This document shows, in pieces, positions 1 to 8,079 of a stretch of DNA of 64,000 nucleotides. The stretch's first letter is position 1; every line of letters starts with the position of its first letter. The translations under genes were made by a program, and so were the position numbers. This stretch comes from Solitalea koreensis (GTDB taxonomy: Bacteria; Bacteroidota; Bacteroidia; Sphingobacteriales; Sphingobacteriaceae): the NCBI RefSeq assembly GCF_900182575.1, contig NZ_FXSZ01000004.1:62001-126000 (forward strand), read 5' to 3'. A model generated the notes under the pieces. The model was not told where the DNA came from. It did no database searches and saw only the letters and a list, made by a program, of their open reading frames with translations.

Positions 1-43
1 TATGATGAGTGAACAAGAAAAGGTGTTCATATTATTTATAAAT

Positions 44-1006
44 AACCCGTTTTGCGATTTAAAAACTAAGTGCATTTTTCAAACGGTTCAAGGGTTTGTT
101 ATTTAAAAAGTTAAATATTGTAAAACGGTAAGCGCTGTACTTTTAGAAAGTATTCGAATGGATACTCCAAAATTGGACTTCGCGTAATTGCGTTTTAACA
201 TGAATTGATCATCAAGTTGAGAGAAGAGGTTTCAATCCTTTTTCTGGACTTCATGAAGATATAATCAAATCGTTCTTTGTTTTTCTGATTGTTGCGTTTG
301 GGTGTTTTCAGTTGAATATTGCAGGAATTAAACAGGTCCAGCTGCTGTTCTATGGACAAGTATCCTTTGTTCTTAAATCCATGTTGAGACCCCCTTTAAG
401 AGAGGTCACCAGATGCAGTTTATAGCCGTAGTAATAGGATTTTTGCACGGCAGAATAGCCTTTATCCGGAGCCGATTCAAAAGTTTCCTTGCAAATCTTA
501 CTGCGTTTTTCCCTTGCCAACTGGCACATGGGCACAGGAATCGAGTCGACTAAATAAACATTTTCGCCTTCATTTAAACGGGATGCTAACTGCTCGTTCA
601 GTTCCCGAATAAAAGGGGCCAGTCGTTTTCGACGACGGTTAAAATTGCAGCGGTGAATCAGCTGTGTAAAGTCCTGGCGGAGCTCGGCCTTTAGCTTTTC
701 AAAGAAGTAGTTTTCAGAATCAATTCCGATGGACTCTGCCGATAGCGCCAATGCAATAATCTCACAGTTGGACAGTTTAGGTGTTCTTCTGTAAGGCTGC
801 AGTTTGTTGTCAGCCAACAATTTAGCAGAAAATACCGATTTTGTTATATCAAAGAACTTATCGAAATTGGCTTTTAAGTTGTGCATGAAGAAGTAAATAC
901 TTGGTCGTTTTTTCTTCTTCAAAATACTGTTAATCAGTTGATTGCGCAATTATTCATTCCAATTTACACCCAAATTTTAATTATAAATTAAATCGCACAA
1001 CGGGCT
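44..1006 (-). mobile_element. IS982-family insertion sequence, decayed
   Basis: Terminal inverted repeats are visible: AACCCGTTTTGCGATTTA at 44-61 matches the reverse complement of 989-1006 at 16 of 18 positions. ATAAAT is present directly outside both ends (38-43 and 1007-1012), as expected for a target-site duplication. The transposase inside is broken, so the element cannot move by itself. It transposed into the end of the neighbouring glycosyltransferase gene, whose stop codon now uses the last two bases of the element. Family assignment rests on the transposase sequence. Confidence 0.85.
103..886 (-). pseudogene. IS982-family transposase, frameshifted and internally deleted
   Basis: The reading frame starts with MHNLKANFDKFF at 886 (an in-frame extension to 949 exists but is atypical) and carries the DDE-fold N-terminal half, including YLVDSIPVPMCQ and the KSYYYGYKLHLV stretch. 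After LVTSLKGG the family's next ~40 residues, which contain a catalytic acidic position, are missing and the frame changes. The protein resumes with GFKNKGYLS and LDLFNSCNIQ in another frame near 350. A further one-base loss near 225 again shifts the frame before the C-terminal KRNYAKSNFG segment, which stops at 103. These lesions make it a non-functional remnant; the N-terminal part alone could still be translated as a truncated protein. Confidence 0.85.
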
Positions 1007-1808
1007 ATAAATATTGTAGTACACCCGTTTTGCAAGTGGTTAGTTTTTGGTTTATTGTATTGTAAAAACGTTCTTCATTTGCTTTTAGCATCTCGCGGCT
1101 GTTCTCCTTATGGTAAATGTGAAAGGCAATTCCTCCTTGTTTAATAAAACGTTTCTTTTTACCCAAATTGGTCAATCGCATAATAAACTCTTTATCTTCT
1201 GGCCCCCACCCAATGAACTCTTCATCATAGCCATTTACTTCAATAGCATCCTTTCTCCAAAATGCCATATTGCAGCCATGGATCTCAATCACTTCATGCT
1301 TTTTATATTTATCAGCAAAATAGTTCCAAAGAAAAGGTATTCTTAATCCACTAAAAAAATTACTTACTCCTTTTTTGAAAACACTTACGTCGATGCTGTT
1401 TGTTTTAAGTAATTCAGTAGATAGTTCTGCATTGATATAAATACGACTGGCTCTAACAAAAGTTTTTTTTTTGCTGAATTGAATATGATCGCCAATAAAA
1501 TGAGGGCTCATGATAATATCGCCATCAATTTGAATTATGTACTCACCTGTTGCCTGAGCAATAGCTTTGTTTCTGATTTTTGCTAGTTGAAATCCTTCGT
1601 CAGGTTGCCAAACATGAATCAGTTTAGTAGGAAAGTCTTTGCTGAACTCCTCTATTAAAATTTTGGTATCATCTTTTGAGCCATCATCAGCAATGATTAC
1701 TTCATCGGGTATTACAGTTTGATTTAACACACTTAAAAGGCATAGCCGCAAGGCGTCAGGCCAATTGTATGTAGAGATAATAAGAGAAGTGCTGGGCCGA
1801 TTTTTCAT
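1005..1808 (-). CDS. Family 2 glycosyltransferase
   Basis: A GT-A fold transferase of 267 residues that moves a sugar from a nucleotide donor, probably onto a cell-surface glycan. Visible motifs are the N-terminal STYNWPDALRLCLLSVLNQT nucleotide-binding segment, DDGSKDDT, the metal-binding DGD of IQIDGD, and a late GWGPEDKEF motif typical of the galactosyltransferase-like C-terminal part of GT2 enzymes. There is no membrane segment. I chose the ATG at 1808; a TTG start at 1829 would overlap the upstream ABC gene. The gene lies 10 bp after the ABC exporter, so the two are probably co-transcribed. The IS982 insertion replaced its TAA stop by TAG without changing the protein. Acceptor and donor cannot be told. 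Confidence 0.85.
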   Translation of the reverse strand: MKNRPSTSLIISTYNWPDALRLCLLSVLNQTVIPDEVIIADDGSKDDTKILIEEFSKDFPTKLIHVWQPDEGFQLAKIRNKAIAQATGEYIIQIDGDIIMSPHFIGDHIQFSKKKTFVRASRIYINAELSTELLKTNSIDVSVFKKGVSNFFSGLRIPFLWNYFADKYKKHEVIEIHGCNMAFWRKDAIEVNGYDEEFIGWGPEDKEFIMRLTNLGKKKRFIKQGGIAFHIYHKENSREMLKANEERFYNTINQKLTTCKTGVLQYL

Positions 1809-1818
1809 TGTAAAATAG

Positions 1819-3654
1819 TTAAACCTCAAAAGACTGCATGTTTATTAATTTATGATAAAGGCCTTCTTTGACCAAAAGCTCGGCATTTGAGCCTTCCTCA
1901 ATTACCCTGCCCTGATCTAAAACAATGATCTTGTCGGCGTTTTTAACGGTGCTTAATCGATGGGCAATAATTAAGGAGGTTCTGTTCTTCATTAAATTAT
2001 TCAAAGCATCCTGAACCAGTTTTTCTGATTCTGTATCAAGTGCCGAAGTGGCTTCATCCAATAGCATGATGGGAGGGTTGGTTAATACCGCACGTGCAAT
2101 GCATAGACGTTGGCGTTGGCCGCCTGAAAGCTTAGCCCCTCTGTCTCCAACATTTGTATTATATCCATTTTCTGTGTTTATAATAAACTCATGGGCATTT
2201 GCAATTTTTGCTGCTGCAATAACTTCTTCCTTAGTTGCTCCCGGTTTTCCAAATGCAATATTGTTAAAGATGGTATCGTTGAAAAGCACAGATTCTTGAG
2301 GAACAATGCCAATTTGAGAGCGAATAGAATCAGCTTTTAAGTCGCGAAGATCAATACCGTCAAATAATATATTCCCCGAATTGATGTCATAGAATCGAGG
2401 AGTAAGGTCACAAATGGTTGTTTTACCACTTCCTGACGGCCCGACTAAAGCAACCGTCTGACCTTTTTCAATTGTAAAGCTAACATTGTTAAGTACCGGA
2501 CGATCCTTGTAGGCGAAACTCACATTTTTAAATTCGATTTTAGAATTGAAAGGGGCTGCTGCAGTAGCATTTTTCTTATCAACTATTAATACAGGAGTGT
2601 CAATAAGTTCCAGCACTCGTTCGCCGGCGGCCAAGCCTTGGTGTATTTGGGTAAAGGTCTCGGATATCGCTTTTGCTGGTCGGGTAACTTGTGAGAAGAT
2701 TGCTATATAACCAATAAATTCAGCAGCAGTTAAGCCTGAATTTTGCTGATTCATAATCATGTTTCCACCATACAAAAGTATTCCGGCTACCGTTACTATG
2801 CCTAAAAACTCAGAAAGAGGAGATGCTAATTGTTGACGGCGAACCATTGATCGTGAAAGCCTCGAAAATTCTTTGTTCTCGTTATTAAAGCGATTCTTTA
2901 CAAATTCGGTTGCGTTAAATGCTTTAATGATTTTTATGCCCGATAAGGCCTCATCCAAAAAGCTGATCATGTTTCCAAAACGTTCTTGTGACTCTCTGGC
3001 CTGTTTACGTAAACGCTTTACAATTCTTGCTATCAATAGGCCTGATACAGGCACTACTATTAAGGAGAAAAGTGTTAAGCTGGCCGAAATCTTAAACAGG
3101 ATGATGAAATAGACAACTAGCTGTAAGGGTTCCTTAAAGATCACTTGTAGTGTGCTGGTAACAGTATACTGAACCACCTGTACGTCGGAAGCAACTTTTG
3201 ATATAATGTCACCTTTACGTTCATTATTGAAATAGCCAATGTTAAGGTTCATGATATTGTTGAAGACCGAGATCCTCAGGTTTTCGATGGTATGGATGCG
3301 AAGCTCTTCCATAACCCGCTGTGAAATATACCGGAATAGATTGGATAGAAGGGCAGAACTAACAATGATAACACAGACAAACTTTAGGGTGCCGAACTTA
3401 CCTTGCGAAATGGCAATTTCATTAAAATAATAGGAGAATATATTTTTAAAGTAATCTAAAGTGAGACTAAACTCAGGAAATGGGATCGAATGTATTGCAT
3501 TTGTATCCGCTTTAAACAGTGTATCCGTTAAAGGTATTAACAAAGCTAAATTTAAGGTGCCAAATATTACCGCAAGTATTGTAGTTAAAATATACGGTAC
3601 TGCGAATTTGCCCAGTGGTTTTGCAAAAGAAAGTAATTTAAAATAGGTCTTCAT
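1819..3654 (-). CDS. MsbA-like ABC exporter, fused permease and ATPase
   Basis: A half-transporter of 611 residues that works as a homodimer in the inner membrane. Residues 1-330 form the six-helix type IV exporter domain. The ATPase follows with Walker A GPSGSGKTT near 405, signature LSGGQRQR near 509, Walker B IMLLDEATSALD near 530 and the H-loop AHRLSTV near 565. Length and layout match MsbA-type lipid A or glycolipid flippases, and the flanking glycosyltransferases support an envelope lipid or glycan substrate, but the substrate is inferred. ATG 3654 is preferred over TTG 3669. A TACCTTTG -7 box lies just upstream on the same strand. Confidence 0.88.
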   Translation of the reverse strand: MKTYFKLLSFAKPLGKFAVPYILTTILAVIFGTLNLALLIPLTDTLFKADTNAIHSIPFPEFSLTLDYFKNIFSYYFNEIAISQGKFGTLKFVCVIIVSSALLSNLFRYISQRVMEELRIHTIENLRISVFNNIMNLNIGYFNNERKGDIISKVASDVQVVQYTVTSTLQVIFKEPLQLVVYFIILFKISASLTLFSLIVVPVSGLLIARIVKRLRKQARESQERFGNMISFLDEALSGIKIIKAFNATEFVKNRFNNENKEFSRLSRSMVRRQQLASPLSEFLGIVTVAGILLYGGNMIMNQQNSGLTAAEFIGYIAIFSQVTRPAKAISETFTQIHQGLAAGERVLELIDTPVLIVDKKNATAAAPFNSKIEFKNVSFAYKDRPVLNNVSFTIEKGQTVALVGPSGSGKTTICDLTPRFYDINSGNILFDGIDLRDLKADSIRSQIGIVPQESVLFNDTIFNNIAFGKPGATKEEVIAAAKIANAHEFIINTENGYNTNVGDRGAKLSGGQRQRLCIARAVLTNPPIMLLDEATSALDTESEKLVQDALNNLMKNRTSLIIAHRLSTVKNADKIIVLDQGRVIEEGSNAELLVKEGLYHKLINMQSFEV

Positions 3655-3673
3655 CAAAAAATAAAACAAGCCG

Positions 3674-3681
3674 CAAAGGTA
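3674..3681 (-). promoter_or_regulatory. Bacteroidota -7 box for the ABC exporter/GT2 operon
   Basis: Read on the minus strand the site is TACCTTTG followed by C, matching the TAnnTTTG consensus of Bacteroidota primary-sigma promoters. It lies 19 bp upstream of the chosen ATG. No good TTG -33 element is seen at the usual distance. Confidence 0.6.
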
Positions 3682-3790
3682 CTTATTTTTATAACCAATA
3701 TTCTTGCTGTTTTAGTGTAATTAACTCTTTTGGAACGGTTTGATACCTAAAGTATTGCACTTCTCACTCAGATAACTCCTTTATAAATGC

Positions 3791-3798
3791 TACTTTTG
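3791..3798 (+). promoter_or_regulatory. -7 box for the GT4 gene
   Basis: TACTTTTG fits the TAnnTTTG consensus and lies 26 bp upstream of the GT4 start. No clear -33 TTG is seen. Confidence 0.5.
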
Positions 3799-3824
3799 GG
3801 ACAAAAATGTTTTTACAATAGCAA

Positions 3825-4961
3825 ATGAATGATCTAAAAATCGGCTTTGATGCCAAACGTTTGTTTCAGAATTATACGGGACTTGGTAATTATAGCAGAA
3901 TGGTGGTTGGGGCTCTTCAGCAGTATTATCCTGATAACAAGTATCATTTATTTACTCCTAAGGTTATAAGCAATAATGAAACAGAAGCATTTTTAAAATG
4001 TAATAATAGTATCATTCATCAACCCGAAGGGATTTTTAAATCTTTAAAGTCAGTTTGGCGTACTTTTCAAATTCCTCAACTGGCTAATCGTGTGAATTTA
4101 GATATCTACCATGGGTTAAGTCACGAACTACCAATAGGGCTTTCTTCAAAAGTTAGATCGGTGGTAACTATTCATGATCTTATTTTTATGCGGTATCCTG
4201 AGTTGTTTAATCCTATTGACCGGGCTATTTATCTAAGAAAGTGGAAATATGCTTGTAAACACGCTGATCGCATAGTTGCCATTAGTAAACAGACCAAAAA
4301 CGATCTTATAAATATGCTTGGAATTTCTGAAAATAAAATTGATGTTGTTTATCAAGGATGTGCTGAGCAATTTAAGATCAAAAGTACTAATGAGTATAAA
4401 ACTGAAATTAAGTTAAAATATAAGCTTCCAGATAAGTATTTACTTTATGTAGGTACGATTGAAAAAAGGAAGAATTTGCTTGCCTTACTTAAGGCATTAA
4501 CTTGTTTGCCCGAAGATATAATGCTGGTAGTTTTAGGTAAGCCGACTTCTTATTTTAGTGATGAGGTGAAGCCTTTTGTAGCAAAACATAAACTTGAAAA
4601 TAGAATTGTGTTTATTCACAAGGCAAAATATGAAGAACTTCCTCCTTTATATCAACTGGCTACAGTTTTCTTATATCCTTCAGTTTTTGAAGGATTTGGA
4701 ATCCCTATCCTTGAAGCCTTAAAGTCTGAGGTGCCGGTAATTACATCCTCAGGTTCATGTTTTTCAGAAGCAGGAGGCCCGGGTTCCATTTATATTCATC
4801 CTGAAGATTATGACGGACTGGCAGCGGCGATTAAAAAAGTTTGGAACGATAAAGCCATTCAATCTGAAATGATTGCCAAAGGATTGGAATATTCTTTAAA
4901 GTTTGACGATTCAAAAATTGCTCAAGATATGATGATGGTTTATCAGAATTTATTAAGCTAG
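3825..4961 (+). CDS. GT4-type (GT-B fold) glycosyltransferase
   Basis: A 378-residue retaining glycosyltransferase with two Rossmann domains. The N-terminal acceptor domain begins with GFDAKRLFQNYTGLGNYSR, the shape seen in mannosyl- and rhamnosyltransferases of the RfaB/WbaZ type. The C-terminal donor domain has LYVGTIEKRKNL and EGFGIPILEAL, whose two glutamates form the family's E-x7-E donor site. It is soluble or peripheral. Transcribed away from the ABC exporter and GT2 genes, it probably takes part in building the same surface polysaccharide or glycolipid. The meaB gene follows 4 bp later and is likely co-transcribed though unrelated in function. The exact sugar is unknown. Confidence 0.85.
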   Translation: MNDLKIGFDAKRLFQNYTGLGNYSRMVVGALQQYYPDNKYHLFTPKVISNNETEAFLKCNNSIIHQPEGIFKSLKSVWRTFQIPQLANRVNLDIYHGLSHELPIGLSSKVRSVVTIHDLIFMRYPELFNPIDRAIYLRKWKYACKHADRIVAISKQTKNDLINMLGISENKIDVVYQGCAEQFKIKSTNEYKTEIKLKYKLPDKYLLYVGTIEKRKNLLALLKALTCLPEDIMLVVLGKPTSYFSDEVKPFVAKHKLENRIVFIHKAKYEELPPLYQLATVFLYPSVFEGFGIPILEALKSEVPVITSSGSCFSEAGGPGSIYIHPEDYDGLAAAIKKVWNDKAIQSEMIAKGLEYSLKFDDSKIAQDMMMVYQNLLS

Positions 4962-4965
4962 TTTT

Positions 4966-5862
4966 ATGAAGATAAATCATTTGTTTGATTCATTGCAAAA
5001 AGGTGATTTCAGGGCGCTATCCAGGGCTATTAGTTTGGTTGAGAATGAATCAGCCGGTTCGGAAGAGTTGTTGCACTTACTAGATTTTCATAAGAAAGTA
5101 CCCGTTATTGGAGTAACGGGGCCTCCGGGAGCCGGTAAAAGTACATTGGTTAATGCCTTGATTAGGGAAATAACCCAAAAAGGATTTAGGATTGGAGTAG
5201 TCGCGATTGATCCTACTTCACCTTTTAACTATGGTTCGTTACTTGGTGACCGAATTAGAATGGCCGAACATTTTAATAATGAAAATGTGTTTATTCGCTC
5301 TTTGGCGACAAGGGGGTCATTAGGAGGGCTCTCAATAAAAACAATTGAAGTAATTGATGTAATGAAAGCGTTTGGTTTTGATTACATTATTATTGAAACT
5401 GTTGGTGTTGGTCAGTCAGAAGTGGAAATTGCAGGATTGGCGGATACCTCGATTGTTGTTTTAGTTCCCGAAGCGGGAGATGAGATTCAGGGAATTAAAT
5501 CAGGATTAATGGAGATCGCAGATATTTTCGTTGTAAATAAGGCCGATAGAGATGGGGCAGATCAATTCGCAACAAACCTTAAAAAGTTATTGCATCAACG
5601 TCCTGCAAGTACATGGGAAATTCCGGTTTTGAAAACAGTAGCAGCTAAAAATGAAGGAATTGTGGAGCTGATTTCTCAAATTGAGAAACATTTTTCTGTA
5701 GCTCAAAATACAAAGAAACCTTTTCTAATGGCAGAGAAAGCTTATCGTCTTATTCAAAATAAACGGATGAAGGATGTAAGCAAAAACAAGTTACTTATTG
5801 ACATGGCTCAACATATTAATGATCCTGCATTCAATTTATATAGATATCTTAAAACCCTATAA
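4966..5862 (+). CDS. meaB: MeaB/ArgK G3E-family GTPase, methylmalonyl-CoA mutase chaperone
   Basis: A 298-residue cytoplasmic GTPase that gates loading and protects adenosylcobalamin on methylmalonyl-CoA mutase. The P-loop GVTGPPGAGKST is at residues 49-60, followed by VVAIDPTSPF, the switch region ETVGVGQSEVEIA and the guanine-specificity motif NKAD. The length is about 30 residues below the usual 325-330, mostly at the C-terminal dimerisation part, but all GTPase motifs are intact. The mutase genes are not in this window. It sits 4 bp behind the GT4 gene. The start ATG has no Shine-Dalgarno sequence, as is normal in the phylum. Confidence 0.92.
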   Translation: MKINHLFDSLQKGDFRALSRAISLVENESAGSEELLHLLDFHKKVPVIGVTGPPGAGKSTLVNALIREITQKGFRIGVVAIDPTSPFNYGSLLGDRIRMAEHFNNENVFIRSLATRGSLGGLSIKTIEVIDVMKAFGFDYIIIETVGVGQSEVEIAGLADTSIVVLVPEAGDEIQGIKSGLMEIADIFVVNKADRDGADQFATNLKKLLHQRPASTWEIPVLKTVAAKNEGIVELISQIEKHFSVAQNTKKPFLMAEKAYRLIQNKRMKDVSKNKLLIDMAQHINDPAFNLYRYLKTL

Positions 5863-5986
5863 TTTAAACCTGATGGTTTTAAATTAAATACATTCTTCCA
5901 TTGCTCACATAAAAAAAGGTCCGTTTTTTGTCTTTGCTTTCACTGCATGGGAATTCGATCATTAGCATTAAAAAAAAGCCATAAAA

Positions 5987-6022
5987 GCCTTCTGAAGGCG
6001 GTTTTTAAATTTTTATTTTTTT
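5987..6022. terminator. Intrinsic terminator after meaB
   Basis: GCCTT-CTG-AAGGC (5987-5999) is followed by GG and a T-rich run to 6022. On the opposite strand the stem is also followed by T-runs, so it could work both ways. The rest of the 346-bp meaB-ompA gap holds only the ompA promoter and AT-rich leader. Confidence 0.6.
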
Positions 6023-6130
6023 TCTTAAAACAAATTCTCGTTGATAATTGTATACTCCATAGTTAATTTTTATAGATTCAGACTTTAACTGAAGGTTAAG
6101 GATAGAATGAATTTTGACAATCTTCCGTTA

Positions 6131-6164
6131 TTGATAAAAAAAAATTATATTTGTACTACATTTG
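6131..6164 (+). promoter_or_regulatory. Promoter of the OmpA-family gene
   Basis: TTG at 6131-6133, a 23-bp spacer, then TACATTTG at 6157-6164 followed by C; this fits the Bacteroidota -33/-7 layout. A second TATATTTG at 6146-6153 could give an alternative start. The leader to the ATG at 6209 is about 40 nt. Confidence 0.75.
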
Positions 6165-6208
6165 CAACATGCGAATTTAAATAAGAATTAAAATTAACTT
6201 GATCGACA

Positions 6209-7465
6209 ATGAACAAATCTACTCTTAAAACTGTAGCGGCCTTGTCACTGGCAGCAGTGCTGGGCACGCTATCTGCATCTGCCCAGGATGGGTCGGTGTC
6301 TTCTGCCAAGGTATTTAGTGGCGCGAAACAATTTCGTACTTGGTCATTCGGTGTGAACGGTGGTGTGATGACGCCAGTTGTTTTCATTGGTGGAACAAAC
6401 GATTTCAACACTTGGGATGGTAACTTCGGTTATGGAGCTTACCTCAAAAAACAAATTTCTCATGCTTTTGCCATTAAATTGGATTATACGGGCGGTAAAG
6501 TATCAGGGGGCTTTACTCCTGGAGATAATGGCTTGAGTGGTGGTGCGAATTTTGATACCAATATTGACTATGCTTTGGCTTTAAAAGGTGAGATTGACCT
6601 TACCAACCTTTTCATGAAAAAAGATCCTAAAGTAGCTCTTTTTGCTGATTTTGGATACGGTTTAACTGGTTACAAGCCAGATGCGAATAGCCGTACAGAG
6701 CAATTCATTCCAGTTGGCGGCGGTATTAAATTCAAACTAAGTCAAGGAACCAATTTAGAATTAGGTTATTCCATGAATTTCTTGGATGCTGATAACTTAG
6801 ACGCTCGTTGGTTAAATGGAACCAGCAAAGATAAATGGTCATACGGATATGCTGGGTTGAGCTTTGCATTCGGTAAAGGTAAAGAGAATTTGGATTGGGT
6901 AAATCCTAATGCCTTGATGTACGATGAATTGAAAGATAACGAACTTCGTAATGAAGTTGCTGCTCTTAAATCACGTGTAGCTGCTACTGAAGGCGATGTT
7001 GCTAACTTGAAAAAAGATTCTGATGGTGATGGAGTATCTGATGTATTTGACAAAGAGCCTAATACTCCTGCTGGTAATGTAGTTGATGGCGCAGGTCGTA
7101 CAATTGTATTCCCTAAAGAAACTGTTTCTGCAATGCCAGTTGACAAAAACACTATTCAGTTTGACTTTAACTCTGATGTTCTTCGTCCAGAGTCACAAGC
7201 TGCAATTGAGGCTTTAGCGGCTGATTTAAAAGCAAGTGGTGCTAAAGTTTCAATCGAAGGTCACGCTTCTGCTGAAGGAACTGAAGCTTACAACATGAAT
7301 CTTTCAAAACGTCGTGCAAACAGCGCTAAGAAAGCTCTTATTAAAGCTGGTGTTAGCAAATCAAACCTTACAACTGTAGGTTACGGTGAATCTCGTCCGG
7401 TTGCTTCAAACGATACTGAAGAAGGTCGTCAGAAAAACCGTCGTGTTGAATTCAAAATGCAATAA
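6209..7465 (+). CDS. OmpA-family outer membrane protein with TSP3-like linker
   Basis: A major outer-membrane protein of 418 residues. A Sec signal peptide ends near ASAQ (residues 22-25). Residues ~45-235 form a beta-barrel with alternating hydrophobic strands. A short coiled stretch and an acidic calcium-type repeat (DSDGDGVSDVFDKEP, near 271) lead to the C-terminal OmpA peptidoglycan-binding domain (about 310-418: IQFDFNSDVLRPES, EGHASAEGTEAYNMNLSKRRA, GYGESRPVASN). Codon use is strongly biased as in highly expressed genes, in line with the strong promoter. It anchors the outer membrane to the wall and may act as a porin. A long hairpin terminator follows directly, so it is monocistronic. 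Confidence 0.92.
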   Translation: MNKSTLKTVAALSLAAVLGTLSASAQDGSVSSAKVFSGAKQFRTWSFGVNGGVMTPVVFIGGTNDFNTWDGNFGYGAYLKKQISHAFAIKLDYTGGKVSGGFTPGDNGLSGGANFDTNIDYALALKGEIDLTNLFMKKDPKVALFADFGYGLTGYKPDANSRTEQFIPVGGGIKFKLSQGTNLELGYSMNFLDADNLDARWLNGTSKDKWSYGYAGLSFAFGKGKENLDWVNPNALMYDELKDNELRNEVAALKSRVAATEGDVANLKKDSDGDGVSDVFDKEPNTPAGNVVDGAGRTIVFPKETVSAMPVDKNTIQFDFNSDVLRPESQAAIEALAADLKASGAKVSIEGHASAEGTEAYNMNLSKRRANSAKKALIKAGVSKSNLTTVGYGESRPVASNDTEEGRQKNRRVEFKMQ

Positions 7466-7487
7466 TTAGCATTAAAATAATTTTCAT

Positions 7488-7530
7488 AAAAGGGAGTTCC
7501 GATAGCTATCGGAACTCCCTTTTTATTTAT
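7488..7530 (+). terminator. Strong terminator after ompA
   Basis: A perfect 36-bp palindrome at 7488-7523 with outer arms AAAAGGGAGTTCC and GGAACTCCCTTTT and a GATAGCTATC centre, followed by T-rich sequence. It separates ompA from the small membrane protein gene. Confidence 0.85.
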
Positions 7531-7535
7531 TTTTG
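7528..7535 (+). promoter_or_regulatory. -7 box for the small membrane protein/ridA operon
   Basis: TATTTTTG fits TAnnTTTG and lies 14 bp before the ATG at 7550, directly after the ompA terminator. No -33 TTG at proper distance. Confidence 0.5.
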
Positions 7536-7549
7536 TTTCATATAATAAG

Positions 7550-7693
7550 ATGTTGTATTTCTTCAGAAAAAAAGATCCGAACCGTCCAACTAATTTTAAT
7601 CTTAAAGTGATGCATTGGATTAATCGCATTGCTATCATTATGTTTTTGGTTGGAATTATCATTAAACTCATACTCGTTTACCTTAAAAAATAA
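7550..7693 (+). CDS. Small single-pass membrane protein (DUF6728-like)
   Basis: A 47-residue ORF starting MLYFFRKKDPNRPTNFNLK, with a basic, proline-containing N-terminus and one hydrophobic helix (about residues 26-44: IAIIMFLVGIIIKLILVY). It stops 2 bp before ridA, so it is probably translationally linked to it. Its own promoter box and preceding terminator argue that it is a real gene. It resembles a family of short Bacteroidota proteins I recall as DUF6728, with the FRKKDP and NLKxMHxINxI pattern; this recollection needs a profile search. No function is known. Confidence 0.7.
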   Translation: MLYFFRKKDPNRPTNFNLKVMHWINRIAIIMFLVGIIIKLILVYLKK

Positions 7694-7695
7694 GC

Positions 7696-8076
7696 ATGAA
7701 AACTATTTTAAAAACAGACGAAGCCCCAGCTCCGATAGGGCCATACAATCAGGCTGTATGGGCTGGAAATCTATTGTTTGTATCAGGTCAGATCGCAATT
7801 GACCCTGCAAGTAATGAAGTTATAAAAGGAGATGTGGCAGATGAAGCAAAGCAAGTAATGAAAAATCTGGAAGCCCTATTGACAGAAGCAGGGTTAACTT
7901 TTAGTAATGTAGTGAAAACGACCATTTTCTTAAAAACGATGGATGACTTTGCAAAGGTTAATGAAGTTTACGGAGGCGCATTTACCGGGAATTATCCGGC
8001 GCGTGAAACTGTAGCCGTTGCTGGCTTGCCTAAAAACGTAAATGTTGAAATTTCAGTAGTTGCCGTAAAATTTTAA
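7696..8076 (+). CDS. ridA: RidA-family enamine/imine deaminase
   Basis: A 126-residue cytoplasmic trimeric enzyme that hydrolyses reactive 2-aminoacrylate and related imines made by PLP enzymes, releasing ammonia. Family features are APAPIGPYNQAV at the N-terminus, LFVSGQIAIDP, and the YPARETVAVAGLP segment with the conserved arginine that binds the carboxylate of the substrate, followed by NVEISVVAV. The length is typical. It lies 2 bp after the small membrane protein gene and 3 bp before the EamA transporter gene, so these three form one operon. Confidence 0.93.
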   Translation: MKTILKTDEAPAPIGPYNQAVWAGNLLFVSGQIAIDPASNEVIKGDVADEAKQVMKNLEALLTEAGLTFSNVVKTTIFLKTMDDFAKVNEVYGGAFTGNYPARETVAVAGLPKNVNVEISVVAVKF

Positions 8077-8079
8077 GTA

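Noticed and set aside
5987..6022. Riboswitch or leader before ompA
   Set aside because: Only a simple terminator stem and AT-rich DNA are visible; no conserved riboswitch core.
6766..7152. Minus-strand ORF inside ompA
   Set aside because: It is a shadow of the strongly biased codons of the OmpA gene and has no promoter.
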